DNA of 7,794 bases from Clostridia bacterium (GTDB lineage: Bacteria; Bacillota_A; Clostridia; Oscillospirales; CAG-272): assembly GCA_017467225.1 (NCBI GenBank), contig JAFTSR010000091.1, positions 1-7,794 on the forward strand, in the 5' to 3' direction. The position numbers and the translations under genes were made by a program. The notes under the pieces were generated by a model. It saw only the letters and a list, made by a program, of their open reading frames with translations. It was not told the DNA's origin and made no database searches. Every line of letters starts with the position of its first letter. Position 1 is the first letter of the stretch. Positions 5,002-7,794 of this stretch are shown here, piece after piece.

Positions 5002-6177
5002 ATGCACCATCCCATCCTCCACGTCATGCACGTGCTGACCGACACCAACGTTGGCGGCGCAGGCACGCTGCTTTGCAATCAGCTGGCCACCTTTGACCGC
5101 ACGCATTTCACGTTTACCGTCGTCCTGCCGCGCGGAAGTCGCCTGGCGGAGCGCATCGCCGCGCTGCCGCTTCCCTGCCACCTGCTGTACACCGACCACG
5201 GCGCTGACTGCTCCTCGGATTGGCAAGCCATTGGCGAATATGCGCACATTTTCAGAACGCATCGCCCGGATATCGTTCACACGCATGCGGCGCTTTCTGC
5301 GCGGATCGCCGCCAAGCTTTGCCGTGTTCCTCTCTGCATACACACGCGCCATTGCGTTTTTCCCTTGACGGCGCGGCAAACAAAGCCGATTCACCGCGCC
5401 GTCTTCCGCACGGCAAACAAGCTGCTCTCCGACGGTGTCATTGCCGTCGCTGATGCGGCTAAGGAGCAGCTGATCGAGCTCGGCATGTCGGCCGGGGATA
5501 TCCGCGTCATTGTCAATGGCGTGCAGCCGTTGCGTATTTGTGCCGAGGAAGAAAAAGCACGACTTCGCCGCGACCTCCATCTGTCCGAGAACGCTTTTGT
5601 CATCGGCATGGTCGCTCGCCTTGAGGATTATAAGGGGCAATCGACGCTTCTTTCAGCCATCAAGCTTGCCTTGCAAGCTGAAGCCGATGCGCCACTGTAT
5701 GCCGTTCTTTGCGGTGAAGGGTCGGGCAAGGACGCTCTTTTGCAGCAGGCCGCGCAGCTCGGCATCTCCCATCGGGTTCGTTTTGCCGGCTTTTGCGTCG
5801 ACATCGCGCCCTACTATGGCATCATGGACATCAACGTCAACGCCTCCTACGGCACGGAAACCTCCAGCCTCGCGCTATCCGAGGGCATGAGTGTCGGCGT
5901 GCCCGCCATTGCCTCGGACTTTGGCGGTAATCCGTATATGATCCGCAATGGTTATAACGGTCTTTTGTTCCCGGCAAAAAATGCCGAGGCGCTTTCTAAA
6001 GCGCTGCTCACGCTGTACCGCGACCGAACGCTGCTGCACACGCTTGGAGAAAACGCGCGCAGCTTTTATGCCGAGCACCTGACTGCCCGCGGCATGACCG
6101 AGCAGATGGAGGACTACTACCGCGCGCTGTATGAGCAAAAAAAGCGCGGCAGACATAACGCCTCTGCCGCACTATGA
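5002..6177 (+). CDS. GT4-family (GT-B fold) glycosyltransferase
   Basis: This is a 391-aa retaining glycosyltransferase of the GT4/GPGTF type, normal length for the family. The N-terminal domain opens with ILHVMHVLTDTNVGGAGTLL (5-24), whose NVGGAG loop is the usual acceptor/phosphate-binding segment; DIVHTHAALSARIAA (90-104) and CIHTRH (112-117) are also typical. The C-terminal donor domain has GMVARLEDYKGQ at 202-213, YAVLCGEGSGK at 233-243 and RFAGFCVDIAPYY at 260-272. The EX7E signature falls at Glu286 and Glu294 (ETSSLALSE), before GVPAIASDFGGNPYMI (299-314) and NGLLFP (319-324). It probably adds a sugar from a nucleotide-sugar donor during cell-surface glycan synthesis at the cytoplasmic membrane face; donor and acceptor are unknown. 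ATG 5002 keeps the first strand intact, although no clear Shine-Dalgarno lies at normal distance; ATG 5026 would cut into that strand. It appears to be a single-gene unit. Confidence 0.93.
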   Translation: MHHPILHVMHVLTDTNVGGAGTLLCNQLATFDRTHFTFTVVLPRGSRLAERIAALPLPCHLLYTDHGADCSSDWQAIGEYAHIFRTHRPDIVHTHAALSARIAAKLCRVPLCIHTRHCVFPLTARQTKPIHRAVFRTANKLLSDGVIAVADAAKEQLIELGMSAGDIRVIVNGVQPLRICAEEEKARLRRDLHLSENAFVIGMVARLEDYKGQSTLLSAIKLALQAEADAPLYAVLCGEGSGKDALLQQAAQLGISHRVRFAGFCVDIAPYYGIMDINVNASYGTETSSLALSEGMSVGVPAIASDFGGNPYMIRNGYNGLLFPAKNAEALSKALLTLYRDRTLLHTLGENARSFYAEHLTARGMTEQMEDYYRALYEQKKRGRHNASAAL

Positions 6178-6180
6178 AAA

Positions 6181-6226
6181 TCGGGTCACCTTGTTCATGC
6201 GAGGTGACCCGAAATTTATTCTTTTT
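6181..6226. terminator. Bidirectional terminator between glycosyltransferase and NUDIX genes
   Basis: TCGGGTCACC (6181-6190) pairs perfectly with GGTGACCCGA (6203-6212), plus one more T-A pair inside. It starts 3 nt after the glycosyltransferase stop. The plus-strand tail is a T-rich but interrupted AATTTATTCTTTTT (6213-6226), which overlaps the last codons of the convergent NUDIX gene. On the minus strand the stem is followed by TTTTC. It therefore probably serves both convergent genes, with moderate strength. Confidence 0.82.
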
Positions 6227-6656
6227 CACACTTCACCGCCTCGGCCATCAGCACCGGCGTGACGCTTGGATAGGTCAGATTTTCCGGCAGCTGTGCAAAG
6301 GCCTGCACGCGCTCCATTTCACTTTCGGGAAGCGTACCGAGCGAATGAACCTTGGCGAGAAACACGACGCCGTTGGAGTGCCCCTTATCGTCGTAGCCGT
6401 AGTAATCACACACGGGAATGATCTCGGCATCACTGACGCCGCTTTCTTCATAAAGCTCTCTTTGCGCTGCGTCCAACGGTGTCTCACCGGGCTCAATGTG
6501 ACCGCCCTGGGTCTCCCAGGTATCTCTTGCACGGTGGCGGCTGAGCAGCCATTTCCCCCGGTATCGGGTACATACAACAACGTACTTATATTCCTTCAGC
6601 GTTCCCAAGGGATACACATGGCAGCGTAAAGAAAGCCGTGTTTTCATATCGTCCAT
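6216..6656 (-). CDS. NUDIX hydrolase domain protein
   Basis: This is a 146-aa single-domain NUDIX hydrolase. The Nudix box G-x5-E-x7-REUxEExGU fits exactly at residues 52-74: Gly52, Glu58, then RELYEESGV at 66-74, with Arg66, Glu67, Glu70 and Glu71 as the expected Mg-binding set. WETQGGHIEPGE (47-58) precedes and completes the box. Such enzymes split nucleoside diphosphates linked to another moiety, and small members often remove oxidised or unusual nucleotides; the true substrate cannot be read here. The start ATG (6654-6656) has GAGAGG six nt upstream; an in-frame ATG three codons later is less well placed. The gene follows pcrA by 10 nt, and its ribosome binding site overlaps the pcrA stop codon, so the two are very likely co-transcribed and perhaps coupled in translation. 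A hairpin terminator lies just after its TAA. Confidence 0.93.
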   Translation of the reverse strand: MDDMKTRLSLRCHVYPLGTLKEYKYVVVCTRYRGKWLLSRHRARDTWETQGGHIEPGETPLDAAQRELYEESGVSDAEIIPVCDYYGYDDKGHSNGVVFLAKVHSLGTLPESEMERVQAFAQLPENLTYPSVTPVLMAEAVKCEKE

Positions 6657-6662
6657 GATGTG

Positions 6663-6668
6663 CCTCTC
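6663..6668 (-). promoter_or_regulatory. NUDIX ribosome binding site overlapping the pcrA stop codon
   Basis: On the minus strand the sequence reads TGAGAGGCACATC before ATG. The TGA (6669-6667) ends pcrA and GAGAGG (6668-6663) is the Shine-Dalgarno, six nt from the NUDIX ATG. Ribosomes finishing pcrA would clear or reload at this site. Confidence 0.75.
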
Positions 6669-7794
6669 AGATCTTTTTCAGCTTGGCGTACGTTGCCATC
6701 AGCTTCTTGGTACCGACACGGTCAAAAGCAACCTCCAGCAGCGTATCGGCAGCCATAGGCTTGGTAGAGAGAATCACACCCTCGCCAAAGATGGGATGGC
6801 GCACGCGGTTACCGGCCGCGAATGCGCCCGTTGTGGGAGCAGAAGCAGCATGACCGAGCGGCTTGCCGACGGTAATATCATCATTCAGTCCAATGTATTT
6901 CTTGGCAGGCTTCTGCGGCTGACGTGCCACGTCAAAGCGATGGGCATTAGCACCCATATCCTCCTTGGCAAGCAGCGACTCGGGAATTTCAGAAACGAAA
7001 CGGGATACGGGATTATACGTCGTCGAGCCATACAACAGACGGGTGCGCACGTGCAGCATCAGCAGCTCACGCTTGGCGCGCGTGATGGCAACGTAGGCGA
7101 GTCTGCGCTCCTCCTCCATTTCATCGTTGCCGCCCGTAATAGTTTGCATACCGGGGAAAATACCGTCCTCCATGCCGGGCAGGAAAACGATCGGGAACTC
7201 TAGACCCTTGGCCGAGTGCACCGTCATCATGACCACCGCATCGGCGGTATCGTCATAGCGGTCAACGTCGGCAACCAGCGCGTTTTCCTCCAAAAATCCG
7301 GTCAAGGTGGGCTCCTCAGCCGTGCGGCAATACTCGATGACACCCGACTTGAATTCCTCCAGGTTGTCCAGTCTGTCGCGCTCCTCCTCGCCGGCATCGA
7401 TCAACATCTGACGGTAGCCGCTGCGATCCAGCACGGCGTCAATCAAGGCCGGCAGCTCCATCTGCTTGGCATCCAGAGATAAGCCGTTGATCAGCTCGGT
7501 GAAGCGGAACAGGCCAGCGGCAGCACGGCTGAGCGCCATGTAGCGGTCCGCCTCCTGCATGACGGTAAAGAGCGAGGTGCCCTGCTCGGCGGCAATGGCC
7601 TCCACCGCCTCCAGCGTTTTGTCACCGATCTTGCGACGAGGCTCGTTGATAATGCGCAAAAGGCGCTCGCGGTCGTTGTGGTTATTGACCAGCTGTAAGT
7701 ATGCGACAAGGTCGCGAATTTCTTTACGGTCGGCGAAGCGCGTGCCACCCAGCATTCTGTAGGGCACGGCACTCTTGGCAAAGGCACGCTCAAT
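6667..7794 (-). CDS. pcrA: ATP-dependent DNA helicase PcrA/UvrD, C-terminal part (cut by window edge)
   Basis: The last 375 residues are visible and the frame stays open to the right end, so the N-terminal half with the Walker A/B motifs lies outside. The fragment shows the superfamily 1A domain 2 features: PYRMLGGTRFADRKEIRD (11-28, from the PYxxxGGxxFxxRxEIkD motif), NEPRRKIG (50-57), motif V with MTVHSAKGLEF (190-200), and motif VI with EERRLAYVAITRAKREL (228-244), whose Arg contacts ATP. The C-terminal tail GNRVRHPIFGEG (328-339) followed by DTLLEVAFDRVGTKKLM is the PcrA type, a tail linked to RNA polymerase binding in Bacillus and Geobacillus. PcrA unwinds DNA 3' to 5' in repair and in restarting replication, and it limits RecA filaments. 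A GTG at 7765-7767 is an internal valine, not a start. It is followed by the NUDIX gene. Confidence 0.95.
   Translation of the reverse strand: MERAFAKSAVPYRMLGGTRFADRKEIRDLVAYLQLVNNHNDRERLLRIINEPRRKIGDKTLEAVEAIAAEQGTSLFTVMQEADRYMALSRAAAGLFRFTELINGLSLDAKQMELPALIDAVLDRSGYRQMLIDAGEEERDRLDNLEEFKSGVIEYCRTAEEPTLTGFLEENALVADVDRYDDTADAVVMMTVHSAKGLEFPIVFLPGMEDGIFPGMQTITGGNDEMEEERRLAYVAITRAKRELLMLHVRTRLLYGSTTYNPVSRFVSEIPESLLAKEDMGANAHRFDVARQPQKPAKKYIGLNDDITVGKPLGHAASAPTTGAFAAGNRVRHPIFGEGVILSTKPMAADTLLEVAFDRVGTKKLMATYAKLKKI

Noticed and set aside
4851..5096. Small plus-strand open frames in the gap before the glycosyltransferase
   Set aside because: They run through the palindromes and into another frame of the glycosyltransferase, with no ribosome binding site and no resemblance to known proteins.
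4888..5640. 250-codon minus-strand open frame opposite the glycosyltransferase
   Set aside because: It is antisense to a clear GT4 protein and reads through the palindrome; no domain is recognisable.
7765..7767. GTG as a start codon for a 366-aa helicase-like protein
   Set aside because: The frame continues upstream to the window edge with residues that match the PcrA/UvrD motif preceding PYxxxGG, so the GTG is an internal valine.

Overview
The window looks like chromosomal DNA from a Firmicute of the class Clostridia, probably a gut-type anaerobe. The support is AGGAG-type ribosome binding sites, near-consensus sigma-A promoters (TTGACA/TATAAT), a Gram-positive-type PcrA helicase tail and a base composition that looks close to balanced by eye. 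The genus cannot be fixed from the sequence alone. No rRNA, tRNA, CRISPR array, transposase or phage gene was seen.

Left part (1-3143, minus strand): a four-gene sugar-modifying operon read leftwards from a promoter near 3219-3247. The order is an SDR dehydrogenase of the D-mannonate oxidoreductase type, a xylose-isomerase-like TIM barrel (279 aa), a second, different TIM barrel (256 aa), and the N-terminal 205 residues of a Gfo/Idh/MocA NAD(P)-dependent dehydrogenase cut by the window edge. The spacers are uniform (27-31 nt) and each gene has its own Shine-Dalgarno. Divergently, from a perfect -35/-10 promoter at 3288-3317, runs a ThuA-like gene. It overlaps by 17 nt a gene for a CPBP-family (CAAX-protease-like) membrane protein, and a strong terminator follows at 4777-4807. 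The 205-bp divergent control region carries three copies of a CCGTAAAT box, one inside a 14-bp perfect palindrome over the minus-strand -35 and one between the -35 and -10 of the plus-strand promoter. The two transcripts are therefore probably co-regulated.

Together, the Gfo/Idh/MocA dehydrogenase, the TIM-barrel isomerases, the ThuA-like protein and the SDR resemble pathways that work through oxidised (3-keto) sugars or uronates: YcjS/YcjR in E. coli, ThuA/ThuB in rhizobia, DgpA/DgpC in C-glycoside cleavage. The actual substrate cannot be read from the window. No transporter, glycosidase, kinase or regulator gene is included.

Middle (4808-5001): about 190 bp without a gene but rich in inverted repeats. 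These include a 10-bp inverted pair enclosing 68 bp and a 36-bp near-perfect palindrome ending 14 nt before the next start codon. Then come a GT4-type glycosyltransferase (5002-6177, plus strand) and a hairpin that appears to terminate it and the convergent gene.

Right part (6216-7794, minus strand): the C-terminal 375 residues of the PcrA/UvrD helicase, followed after 10 nt by a NUDIX hydrolase whose ribosome binding site overlaps the pcrA stop codon. This is ordinary housekeeping DNA.
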